NCBI RefSeq assembly: GCF_029909975.1
Contig: NZ_CP094516.1
Location: 434,001-498,000 of the forward strand
DNA length: 64,000 bases
Direction: 5' to 3'
From: Bradyrhizobium sp. ISRA430
GTDB lineage: Bacteria; Pseudomonadota; Alphaproteobacteria; Rhizobiales; Xanthobacteraceae
Notes under the pieces: generated by a model
Seen by the model: the letters and a program-made list of their open reading frames with translations, nothing else
Databases searched by the model: none
Told to the model about the DNA's origin: nothing
Shown here: positions 57,422 to 64,000 of the stretch, one piece after another
Layout: each line of letters begins with the position of its first letter
Numbering within the stretch: position 1 is the stretch's first letter
Position numbers and translations under genes: made by a program

Positions 57422-58681
57422 CTACCAGATTGCCGCAGCTAACGCCGCGATCAGGGCCGGCGGCGTCACGAGCAGGCCCAGCTTGAGGAATGGCCAGGCG
57501 CCGACCTCGATCTTTTCCCGCCGCAGCGCCACCAGCCAGAGGATGGTGGCGAGCGATCCGGTGATCGAAAAGTTCGGCCCGAGATCGACGCCGATCAGGA
57601 TGGCGCTGACGACGGAGGCCGGCAGATGGTCGCTGGCGACGATCGATCCCGCCACGAGACCGACCGGCAGGTTGTTGGCGATATTGTCGGCGATCGCGGT
57701 TGCGATCCCGACGCTCCAGGCAGCTTTCGGCATCGACTGCGCGACGGCCTCGTGCAGCAACGCGGACAGATGGCCGATCACGCCGGTCTTCACCAACGCT
57801 TCCACCATGACGAAGAGGCCGCCGACCAGCGGCAGCACGCTCCATGACACGTGCTTCAGCACCGGCAGCGGCGACTGGCGGTTGAGCATGAGAACGAGGC
57901 CGGTCGTCACCACGCCGCAGACGAAGGTCGGCAGGCCTAGCTGCTTGTCGAGTGCCGAGGCCGTCAGCAGCACGGCGCCGATCGCAGCAATACCGACAGC
58001 CGTCAGCTTGCCGCCGCGGCTGAGCTTCCGGTGCGGCACACGGTGCTCGATGGTCTCCTCCTTCAGCGCCCGATGCTGGGTAAGGCGCAGGACGATGTAG
58101 GTCAGCACGATCGAGGCGAGCGAGGGCAGCGCGAACAGGCGCAGCCATTCGGTGAGGTGCGGCATGCGGGAGGCGAACACCACGAGATTGGCCGGGTTCG
58201 AGATCGGCAGCACGAAGCTCGCGGCATTGGCGATGAAGGCGCAGACGAAGAGATAGGGCAGCGGCTTTGCGCCGGCCGCGCGCGTCGCGGCATAGACGGC
58301 GGGCGTCAGCACGATCGCAGTGGCATCGTTGGAGAGCAGCACCGTCACCAGCGTACCGACGAGATAGATCAGCAGGAACAGCCGCTGCGGCGAGCCGCCG
58401 GCATATTCCACGGCAAGCGCAGCGAGATAGTCAAACAGGCCTTCGAGCCGCGCCAGCTCGGCGATCAGCATCATCCCTATCAGAAAGAGATAGACGTCGA
58501 TACCCTTCGCGATACCGGTGAGCGCGTCGTCCCACGACAGGAAGCCGAACAGCACCAGGCTCCCAGCACCGGCCAGTGCCCAGACCGCCTCCGGCAGGCG
58601 AAAGGGGCGGATGATCACGCCTGCGGTCGCCGGCAGGATGATGCTCCAGGCCCAAAGATTGTCGTGCGGCGCGAGTGGCAA
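57422..58681 (-). CDS. ArsB/SLC13-type (arsenite or anion) transporter
   Basis: A 419-residue membrane protein of the ion-transporter/ArsB superfamily, with ten to twelve predicted helices. Motifs include LSNDATAIVLTPAVYAATR, SNPANLVVFASRMPHL and VGIATAIADNIANNLPVGL, typical of ArsB-like/SLC13 anion permeases. Arsenite efflux or a divalent anion/citrate-type transport are possible; no ars regulator or reductase is adjacent, so a specific substrate is not claimed. It is 20 bp downstream of the MFS gene and likely co-transcribed with the MFS and module genes. Confidence 0.88.
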   Translation of the reverse strand: MPLAPHDNLWAWSIILPATAGVIIRPFRLPEAVWALAGAGSLVLFGFLSWDDALTGIAKGIDVYLFLIGMMLIAELARLEGLFDYLAALAVEYAGGSPQRLFLLIYLVGTLVTVLLSNDATAIVLTPAVYAATRAAGAKPLPYLFVCAFIANAASFVLPISNPANLVVFASRMPHLTEWLRLFALPSLASIVLTYIVLRLTQHRALKEETIEHRVPHRKLSRGGKLTAVGIAAIGAVLLTASALDKQLGLPTFVCGVVTTGLVLMLNRQSPLPVLKHVSWSVLPLVGGLFVMVEALVKTGVIGHLSALLHEAVAQSMPKAAWSVGIATAIADNIANNLPVGLVAGSIVASDHLPASVVSAILIGVDLGPNFSITGSLATILWLVALRREKIEVGAWPFLKLGLLVTPPALIAALAAAIW

Positions 58682-58701
58682 TGTCGGTCCTCGTTCGATG
58701 G

Positions 58702-59970
58702 CTATTCGGCTGCAATGGTCGAAGCGGGCAGCACCGTCGTCCCCCGTTGCGGTGGTGCTGTATGGGCGATTTGGCGCGTCTCGGGAAGGGCAAAGACGCA
58801 GACGACGGCGCCGATCGCGGCGATTGCACCAAGCGTGAGGAATGCTGCGCTATAGCCCGCGCCGACCACGACCAGGCCGGCCAGTGTGGTCGACAGGGCT
58901 GCACCCAAGCTTTGCGCCGTGATGACCGCGCCCTGGGCGACGTTGAAGCGGCCGGTGTTGCGCATGAGGTCGGCGACGATCACGGGAAAGATCGCGCCAA
59001 AAATGCCGGCGCCGACGCCATCGAGGAGCTGTACGCCGACCAACCAGTACGGATTGTCGGAGAGCGTATAGAGTGCGCCGCGGATGGGCAGGATCAAGAG
59101 CGCGGCGAGGAAGAAGTGCTTGTGGCCCCAGCGGTCGGCACAGGCGCCGACCAGCATCGCGAACGGCACCATCACCACCTGCGCCGCGACGATGCAGGCC
59201 GACATCAGGCTGGTGCCCATGTTCTTGTCCTGAAGAGCGAGTTTTTGCCCGACCAGCGGCAGCATCGCCGCGTTGGAGAGGTGAAACAGCAGGACGCAGA
59301 TCGCGAAGACGAGCAAGGGACGGCAGGTGAGGAGCACGCTGAAGCCCGACGGCTGCTCGCCTGCGCGACCGTCAGCCAAACCGCGGGCAAGGTCATGGTC
59401 GATGGCACGTTCGGGGACGAGCATGATACTGACGAGACTTGCCAGCGACATGAAGGCGAGCAGGTAGAACACGATGGTTGAACCGAATTGGTAGGCCCCG
59501 ATGCCCGCAATCGCCGCAGCCGCGGCATTGCCCGCGTGGTTGAACGTCTCGTTGCGTCCGATCCGTGCGGTGAAGGCGCGATGGCCAGCCGTGCCGAGCG
59601 ATACGGCGGCAAGCGCCGGCGGAAAAATCACGCCGGCGGCATGCGCAATACTTTGCGAGATGGCGACCGGCACGAAGCGCGGGAAGAGCGGCAGCGTCAG
59701 TGAGGCGACCGTCACCAGAGTGGCTGCGGCAGCCATCGCCAGGCGCTTGGCCCTGGTCGCATCGATCAGCGCGCCCGCCGGCGTCTGCGCGACAATTCCG
59801 GCGATCGCAGCGATCGACATCACAAGGCCGATCCGGGCTTCGTTCCATCGTTGCTCCGTGAGGAGATAGACCGCAAGATAGGGGCCGAGGCCATCGCGGA
59901 CATCGGCGAGGAAGAAGTTGGCCGCATCCAGCGCGCGGCTGGCGCGTCTGCGATCTGCAGGTGTGGACAC
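58702..59970 (-). CDS. MFS transporter
   Basis: A 422-residue major facilitator with twelve predicted helices. The N-terminal half begins FFLADVRDGLGPYLAVYLLTEQ and has a MFS loop AGALIDATRAKRLAM; the C-terminal half includes GACADRWGHKHFFLAALLI. It is of the drug/metabolite-efflux type. It is 51 bp downstream of the second module protein, in the same direction as the ArsB-like gene, suggesting a possible efflux operon under the sigma-54 promoter. Substrate unknown. Confidence 0.92.
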   Translation of the reverse strand: MSTPADRRRASRALDAANFFLADVRDGLGPYLAVYLLTEQRWNEARIGLVMSIAAIAGIVAQTPAGALIDATRAKRLAMAAAATLVTVASLTLPLFPRFVPVAISQSIAHAAGVIFPPALAAVSLGTAGHRAFTARIGRNETFNHAGNAAAAAIAGIGAYQFGSTIVFYLLAFMSLASLVSIMLVPERAIDHDLARGLADGRAGEQPSGFSVLLTCRPLLVFAICVLLFHLSNAAMLPLVGQKLALQDKNMGTSLMSACIVAAQVVMVPFAMLVGACADRWGHKHFFLAALLILPIRGALYTLSDNPYWLVGVQLLDGVGAGIFGAIFPVIVADLMRNTGRFNVAQGAVITAQSLGAALSTTLAGLVVVGAGYSAAFLTLGAIAAIGAVVCVFALPETRQIAHTAPPQRGTTVLPASTIAAE

Positions 59971-60021
59971 GATAGCCTCCAGACCAATGCGGTGCGTTTC
60001 GTCCTCGCCGTGAGCGCCCGC

Positions 60022-60633
60022 CTAGGCCGCACGGACCTCGGCGTGGGATTTGGTCTTGTCTTTGGGTTTGGGCGTCTTGACCGGCTTCAGTGCGTGCGGG
60101 CCGGGTCCGATCTCCAGCACATGGATCACCCGACCGTGCTGCGTCTCGGCTCCGTCACCGCGCGCGGCGACCTTTGCACCCGGCGCGAGCAGGGTCGCGA
60201 CGCTCTCGGCCTCCTTGGGCCCGATGCGAAGAACGACGCCATCTGAAAGCAGTGCGCCGCGAAGCTCGCCCCTTGGGCCGAACAGAGACATCCGTACATT
60301 GCCTTCGGCGGCCATCGGCTGATGCTTGAGCTTTGGATGTTTGCGGTCGGGCTCCGGGCCCTCATCGATGATCTGTCGCCCACCGGATGAGGTGATGGCG
60401 ACGGCGGCGACGAGGTCGGCCCCGCGCGGCCGCACACCCCGAACGCGGACCGTGTCGCCGGGGGAGAGGTGGCGGGTCAGTTCGCTCGCCAGGTGCGGTG
60501 GCGTGTGAACCAGGATTACAGTCCGTCCGTCAGGTTTCATGACGAAGCCATCGACCTCACCATGGGGATTGAGAATGAAGCGCTCGAAGGTGCCTTCGAC
60601 TTCGGGCAGGTAGTCGGGATCGATCCAATGCAT
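60022..60633 (-). CDS. Tandem beta-module protein (cytosolic paralogue)
   Basis: A 203-residue protein with no signal peptide. It has two similar modules: residues 13-95 (GTFERFILNPHGEVDGFVM..., HLSPGDTVRVRGVRPRG) and about 110-180 (GELRGALLSDGVVLRIGPKEA, LLAPGAKVAARGDGAETQHGRVIHV). The pattern DG-x-(V/L)-hydrophobic ...G-x-x-V-x-x-R-G resembles an OB fold. The C-terminal tail is Lys/Pro-rich. The Met at 60633 begins the first module (MHWIDPDYLPEVEGT), with AGAAAAACC just upstream. It is 34 bp after the exported paralogue and is likely co-transcribed. Confidence 0.82.
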   Translation of the reverse strand: MHWIDPDYLPEVEGTFERFILNPHGEVDGFVMKPDGRTVILVHTPPHLASELTRHLSPGDTVRVRGVRPRGADLVAAVAITSSGGRQIIDEGPEPDRKHPKLKHQPMAAEGNVRMSLFGPRGELRGALLSDGVVLRIGPKEAESVATLLAPGAKVAARGDGAETQHGRVIHVLEIGPGPHALKPVKTPKPKDKTKSHAEVRAA

Positions 60634-60667
60634 TGGTTTTTCTTTCTCGGTTGATTGAACGGACGCA

Positions 60668-61405
60668 TTAGCTGCGCGGGGGCGGAGGAGGTGGAAGACC
60701 AGAGCCGGGCAGGGGCGGAGGCGGCGGCGGGCCGCGCCGGTCGGGACCATCCGCGGGACCGCGGGGCGGCCGCGGGCCGGCGAGTTCGCTCATCTGCTCG
60801 GGCGAGTTTCCGATCGCCTGCACGTCGACCACTCTGCCGAGTGGCGTGTCGAGGATGCCGCCGCGCACTGAGACGGGTTGACCCTGCCGCAGCCAGTCCT
60901 GCAGACGTTCAGCCTCCGGCGGTGGGAGGCGCAGCACTGTGCCGTCCTCCAGCAGCGCGCCGTTGACTTCGCCGCGCTTGCCATGCAGCGGCGCGGCGAT
61001 CCTGCCGTTGATCATCTGGTCCTGACCGCGATCGCGCCGGTCAGGCGGGCCGCTGTCGACGACGCTGCGGCCGGTGGCGACATTGGTGATCGATGCGGCA
61101 TCGACCAGGGCCACCGCGCGGGCCCGCAGGCCGCGGATCGAGACCTGATCGCCCGGGTGGATCGAGAAGACCGTTTGTGCTGTCAGATGCGGCGGCAGCT
61201 TCACCTCGGTGCCATCGGTCAGGATGATGCCATCGACGTCGCCGCGCGGTGTCAGCGTGTATTGCTTGACCGTGCCGCGCGACTCCGGAAGCTCTGAGGA
61301 ATCCCATATCGGGCCTGTGGTCTGCGCGTAGGCGGCCGCATTGGCGCCGATCGCCGTGGTGGCGAGCAGCGCATATAACGGCCATCGCATGCGTGCTGTT
61401 TTCAT
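60668..61405 (-). CDS. Tandem beta-module protein (exported paralogue)
   Basis: A 245-residue protein with a signal peptide (about 1-27, ending AYAQ). It has two modules like those of the downstream gene: about 42-125 (GTVKQYTLTPRGDVDGIILTDG..., SIHPGDQVSIRGLRARAVALV) and about 140-205 (GEVNGALLEDGTVLRLPPPEA, GQPVSVRGGILDTPLGRVVDV), then a Pro/Arg-rich tail with long Pro runs. It is the first gene after a sigma-54 promoter (61453-61468), and its ribosome binding site AAAGGAG is inside an inverted repeat. The Met at 61405 begins the signal peptide. Confidence 0.82.
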   Translation of the reverse strand: MKTARMRWPLYALLATTAIGANAAAYAQTTGPIWDSSELPESRGTVKQYTLTPRGDVDGIILTDGTEVKLPPHLTAQTVFSIHPGDQVSIRGLRARAVALVDAASITNVATGRSVVDSGPPDRRDRGQDQMINGRIAAPLHGKRGEVNGALLEDGTVLRLPPPEAERLQDWLRQGQPVSVRGGILDTPLGRVVDVQAIGNSPEQMSELAGPRPPRGPADGPDRRGPPPPPPLPGSGLPPPPPPRS

Positions 61406-61407
61406 GG

Positions 61408-61500
61408 AACAACTCCTTTCGATTTCGCGACGATGTCGCCTGGCCATGCTTGAGCAAGCGATATGCCAGTCGCGAGATCGTTGATTTCAAAGGAGTTGTT
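61408..61500 (-). promoter_or_regulatory. Inverted repeat covering the ribosome binding site of the exported module protein
   Basis: AAAGGAGTTGTT (minus strand 61419-61408) contains the Shine-Dalgarno sequence next to ATG 61405. Its perfect 12-bp complement (AACAACTCCTTT on the minus strand at 61500-61489) lies just after the NtrC-type gene stop. The arm is upstream of the sigma-54 promoter, so only transcripts reading through from the regulator would contain both arms and could hide the site. Confidence 0.75.
61453..61468 (-). promoter_or_regulatory. Sigma-54 (RpoN) promoter
   Basis: On the minus strand the sequence reads TGGCATATCGCTTGCT, matching the -24/-12 consensus TGGCAY-N5-TTGCW with GG and GC separated by exactly 10 bases. 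It lies about 48 bp upstream of ATG 61405 and next to the gene for an NtrC-type activator with the sigma-54 interaction motif. The transcript would start near 61441 and lack the upstream anti-ribosome-binding arm. Confidence 0.85.
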
Positions 61501-61514
61501 GCAAGGTGCCGGGG

Positions 61515-62879
61515 TTATTCGTCGTCTTTGCGGACACGGTCCGTCAGGTTTTCTGACGCCTCCGCCGCAATCCCGTAGCGCTGCATCTTGGTGTAGAGAA
61601 GCTGGCGGTTGATGCCGAGTCGGCGCGCAGCTTCCGTCCGGTTGCCATCGCACGCAGCCAGCGCGCGTAGGATCATCGTCTTCTCAAGCTGCGCGACTGC
61701 GGCCGGAAGGTCCGCATCGGGAGGGGAATCTGGCGGCTGCACGTCGGCGCGGCTGGTGTCGATGTCGCCGGGCCCGATCACGTCGGACCGGGTTAGGATG
61801 TAGGCACGCTCGATCACATTGCGAAGCTCGCGGACGTTGCCGGGCCAGCCATGCCGCTGCAACTTCTCGATCGCCGCGGCGTTGAGCCGCTTGTGCCGTC
61901 CGCTTGGCGTGGCAACACGGGCAAGGAAGTGCTCGGCGAGCGGGACGATATCCGCCGCGCGCTCGCGCAGCGGCGGAATCGCAATGGGCAGGACGTTGAG
62001 CCGGTAGTAGAGGTCTTCGCGAAACTCCTTCGCCGCGACGAGTTTGGCAAGATCGCGATGGGTGGCAGTGATGACGCGCGCGGTGGTGCGCACCGGCTTG
62101 CCACCCACGGGGGTAACGACCTGCTCTTGCAGGGCGCGCAGGATTTTCGCCTGCATGGCAAGCGGCATGTCGCCGATCTCGTCGAGGAACAGCGTGCCAT
62201 TGCCGGCGTCGCGAAACGCGCCGGCCCGGTCTGCGGTCGCGCCTGTGAAGGAGCCCCTCACATGGCCGAACAATTCGCTCTCGAGCAGGTCTTCGGGAAT
62301 GGCCGCGCAATTGACCGCGACGAACGGATCATCCTTGCGCTTGCCGTAGATGTGGAGTGCGCGAGCCACCAGCTCCTTGCCGGTGCCGGTTTCACCATGG
62401 ATCAAGACGATCGCATCGCTGTCGGCAGCGAGCCCAATCGCCTTCTGGACGCTGCGCATCGCCTCGCTCGATCCGATCAAGCTGTCGCCGGCCTCGCGCG
62501 CGGGTACCAGGATCGAATGCGCGCGTTCGGGCAGGCGCTTCAGTAGCGCCTTCAGCTCCTCGCGGCCGATCGGCTTGCTGAGATGATCGAAGGCGCCGAG
62601 CCTCATGGCTTCGATCGTGTTCGCGGCGCTGGCAAACGCCGTCAGCACCACGACCGGCGGCGCATCGCGTTCCGACCGGATTCGACGCAGCACCTCGATG
62701 CCATCCATGCCGCCGGGCATGCGCAGATCGAGCAGCACGGCGTCGACGTCGTCGCTGAGCGCGGCAAGGCCCTCCCGGCCGGACGCCGCCAGGCGAGAGG
62801 TATGGCCAAGGTCGGTCAGCGCTTCGGCAAGACCCTCGCGCAGCGCCGCATCGTCATCGACAATCAGGATGATCGCCAT
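61515..62879 (-). CDS. NtrC-family sigma-54-dependent response regulator
   Basis: A 454-residue activator. The receiver (1-120) has VDDD at 7-10 and phospho-acceptor Asp51 (VLLDLRMPG). The AAA+ domain has Walker A GETGTGKE (162-169), the sigma-54 loop GSFTGA (209-214; usual form GAFTGA) and Walker B GTLFLDEIGD (228-237). The C-terminal Fis-type helix-turn-helix is NRTEAARRLGINRQLLYTKMQRYGI. It overlaps the sensor kinase gene by 16 bp. The nearest target is the sigma-54 promoter just downstream of its stop. Confidence 0.95.
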   Translation of the reverse strand: MAIILIVDDDAALREGLAEALTDLGHTSRLAASGREGLAALSDDVDAVLLDLRMPGGMDGIEVLRRIRSERDAPPVVVLTAFASAANTIEAMRLGAFDHLSKPIGREELKALLKRLPERAHSILVPAREAGDSLIGSSEAMRSVQKAIGLAADSDAIVLIHGETGTGKELVARALHIYGKRKDDPFVAVNCAAIPEDLLESELFGHVRGSFTGATADRAGAFRDAGNGTLFLDEIGDMPLAMQAKILRALQEQVVTPVGGKPVRTTARVITATHRDLAKLVAAKEFREDLYYRLNVLPIAIPPLRERAADIVPLAEHFLARVATPSGRHKRLNAAAIEKLQRHGWPGNVRELRNVIERAYILTRSDVIGPGDIDTSRADVQPPDSPPDADLPAAVAQLEKTMILRALAACDGNRTEAARRLGINRQLLYTKMQRYGIAAEASENLTDRVRKDDE

Positions 62880-64000
62880 GGCACCTCGATCTCGAACGTC
62901 GCGCCGCGTGGGGCCGGCACGAGCCGTGCTTCGCCGTCATGATTTCGCGCGATCTCGCGCACGATGGCAAGACCGAGCCCGGTGCCGTCCGGCCGTCCGG
63001 TGACGAACGGTTCGAACAGGTGTTCGCGCAGCTCGGCGGAAATGCCGGCACCGGTATCGGCAACCCGCAGCACCAGGCTGCCATCCCGGCGGCGGGCGTC
63101 GACCGCCACGATGCCTCCGGGCGGGCAGTTCTGGATGGCGTTGAGGATCAGATTGTCCAACGCGCGCTGCATCTGGAAGGGGTCGAACCGTGGCAACTCC
63201 CGGCACGCGCCTTCTGTTCCCGCCGTTATGATCAGGTCCTTGGCGGCCGCGAGCTCGCGATGGGCGTCCAACGTCCTTTGGATGAAGGACGCAAGATCGA
63301 CGTCCGTGAGCTTCGGCTCGTGCACCTGGGTCATATCCAGCAAATCCCGCAACAGAAGATCGAGCCGGTCAACCTGTTGCAGGATGGTGCTGAGAGCCGC
63401 GTTGCTGCGTGAGCCGTCAGCGACGGCGAGCGCGTTCTCGGCCTTCAAGCGCATTGCTGCGATCGGATTGCGAATTTCATGCGCAAGGCCGGCCGATAGG
63501 CGGCCGAGCGCGGCGAGCCGCTCGGCGCTCGCGGCGCGCCGGCGCTCGAGCGAGAGACGCTCGCCGGTCGCATTCAAGGCATCCACCAGCCGATCGAGCT
63601 CGGGCGTGCCGGTACGCGCCAGCTTCGGCAGGTCGACCAGACCGTCCCGCCGGTGGTCAAGCTCGCTCTCGATCAGCGCGATGTTGCGCGACCACGTGTA
63701 GAGCAGTCGGGCGAGCCAGAGGGCCGATCCGAAGATCGTCAGGGCCAGAAGCATGAGGCCAGCCAGCAATTGCGTGTATGCGGGTCCCTGCGCGGTGAAG
63801 ACCCGCGTCATGGTCCAGCCGGTGGCGCCTTGCAACGGGCCGCGCAGCGGGCACGCATGCACGATGAGGACCTGGGATCGGCCGGCTTGCTGGATCGATG
63901 CGGGGCGCCCGGAGCGCAAGGCCTCGGAGTTGACCTCGCGAATGGTGTACTGCTCGGCTGCCGGCAGATCGGTCTTCGGGCCGGTCCCTTCGTAGGTCGG
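62864..64000 (-). CDS. Sensor histidine kinase partner of the NtrC-type regulator (5' end outside window)
   Basis: A partial kinase: the frame is open to base 64000 without a start. From the visible N-terminal side there is an extracytoplasmic stretch (PTYEGTGPKTDLPAAEQYTI..., VHACPLRGP, containing Cys), one TM helix (LLAGLMLLALTIFGSALWLARLLY), a HAMP-like linker (RNIALIESELDHRRDGLVDLPKL), HisKA with phospho-His in SAGLAHEIRNPIAAMRLK, and HATPase_c (NLILNAIQNCPPGG, DTGAGIS, GTGLGLAIV). The Met near 63812 (MTRVFTAQ) or Leu 63919 is inside the protein, so neither is the start. Confidence 0.93.
   Translation of the reverse strand, partial: PTYEGTGPKTDLPAAEQYTIREVNSEALRSGRPASIQQAGRSQVLIVHACPLRGPLQGATGWTMTRVFTAQGPAYTQLLAGLMLLALTIFGSALWLARLLYTWSRNIALIESELDHRRDGLVDLPKLARTGTPELDRLVDALNATGERLSLERRRAASAERLAALGRLSAGLAHEIRNPIAAMRLKAENALAVADGSRSNAALSTILQQVDRLDLLLRDLLDMTQVHEPKLTDVDLASFIQRTLDAHRELAAAKDLIITAGTEGACRELPRFDPFQMQRALDNLILNAIQNCPPGGIVAVDARRRDGSLVLRVADTGAGISAELREHLFEPFVTGRPDGTGLGLAIVREIARNHDGEARLVPAPRGATFEIEVPWRSS

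Noticed and set aside
57422..58681. Naming this transporter arsB
   Set aside because: The family motifs fit ArsB/SLC13 in general, but there are no ars genes nearby, so a specific arsenite function is not supported.
1..64000. CRISPR array, prophage, transposase or toxin-antitoxin system
   Set aside because: No regularly spaced short repeats, phage structural genes, integrase/transposase motifs or toxin-antitoxin pairs were recognised; the repeats seen are dispersed palindromes.

Overview
The window looks like a chromosomal segment of a Bradyrhizobium-like alphaproteobacterium (Rhizobiales). The reasons are high GC, dense soil-heterotroph metabolism, many small secreted proteins of rhizobial type, and several families of dispersed palindromic intergenic repeats typical of that group. 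I see no prophage, integrase, transposase, CRISPR array or rRNA operon. One tRNA gene (Arg, anticodon TCG) is present. Species-level assignment is inference.

Layout. 1-6.7 kb: small secreted protein, alpha/beta hydrolase, ArsR-type regulator divergent from a NIPSNAP / ABM-monooxygenase / PEP-mutase-like trio, a UPF0126 channel-like protein and an orphan triheme cytochrome c. 6.9-16.4 kb: a co-directional CoA-metabolism run (indolepyruvate:ferredoxin oxidoreductase-like fusion, SCP2-type thiolase, DUF35 OB-fold partner, MaoC hydratase, SDR, DapA-like aldolase, Nudix hydrolase) interrupted by palindromic repeats. 16.4-36.2 kb: two DMT transporters, a PAS histidine kinase, a GrlR-like protein, an ECF sigma factor with a fused NTF2-like tail next to a YCII protein, an AraC regulator, several small secreted or membrane proteins, an H1-histone-like protein, 1-Cys peroxiredoxin and a secreted alkaline-phosphatase-superfamily enzyme.

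36.2-48.5 kb: GNAT, an SDR with a non-canonical active site, a beta-lactamase-fold hydrolase, an ArsR gene fused at its 3' end to an inverted AHSA1/SRPBCC fragment, an IclR-Bug binding protein pair, and an aromatic-degradation cluster (ABC binding protein, frameshifted FAH hydrolase, MhpA-like flavin hydroxylase, MhpR-like IclR, divergent type I extradiol dioxygenase). 48.5-51.6 kb: a LuxR-type two-component pair beside a DUF3280-like periplasmic protein. 51.6-57 kb: a sugar-acid module (L-idonate 5-dehydrogenase, gluconate 5-dehydrogenase, enolase-superfamily dehydratase; divergent GntR and MFS transporter) with an AT-rich palindrome as likely GntR operator.

57-64 kb: ArsB/SLC13-type and MFS transporters, two tandem proteins built from four copies of one beta-rich module that I cannot assign to a named family, and an NtrC-type two-component system whose kinase runs off the window end. 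A textbook sigma-54 promoter lies between the NtrC-type regulator and the first module protein, and a perfect 12-bp inverted repeat covers that protein's ribosome binding site. This regulator-promoter-target unit is the most interesting candidate for an undescribed system in the window.
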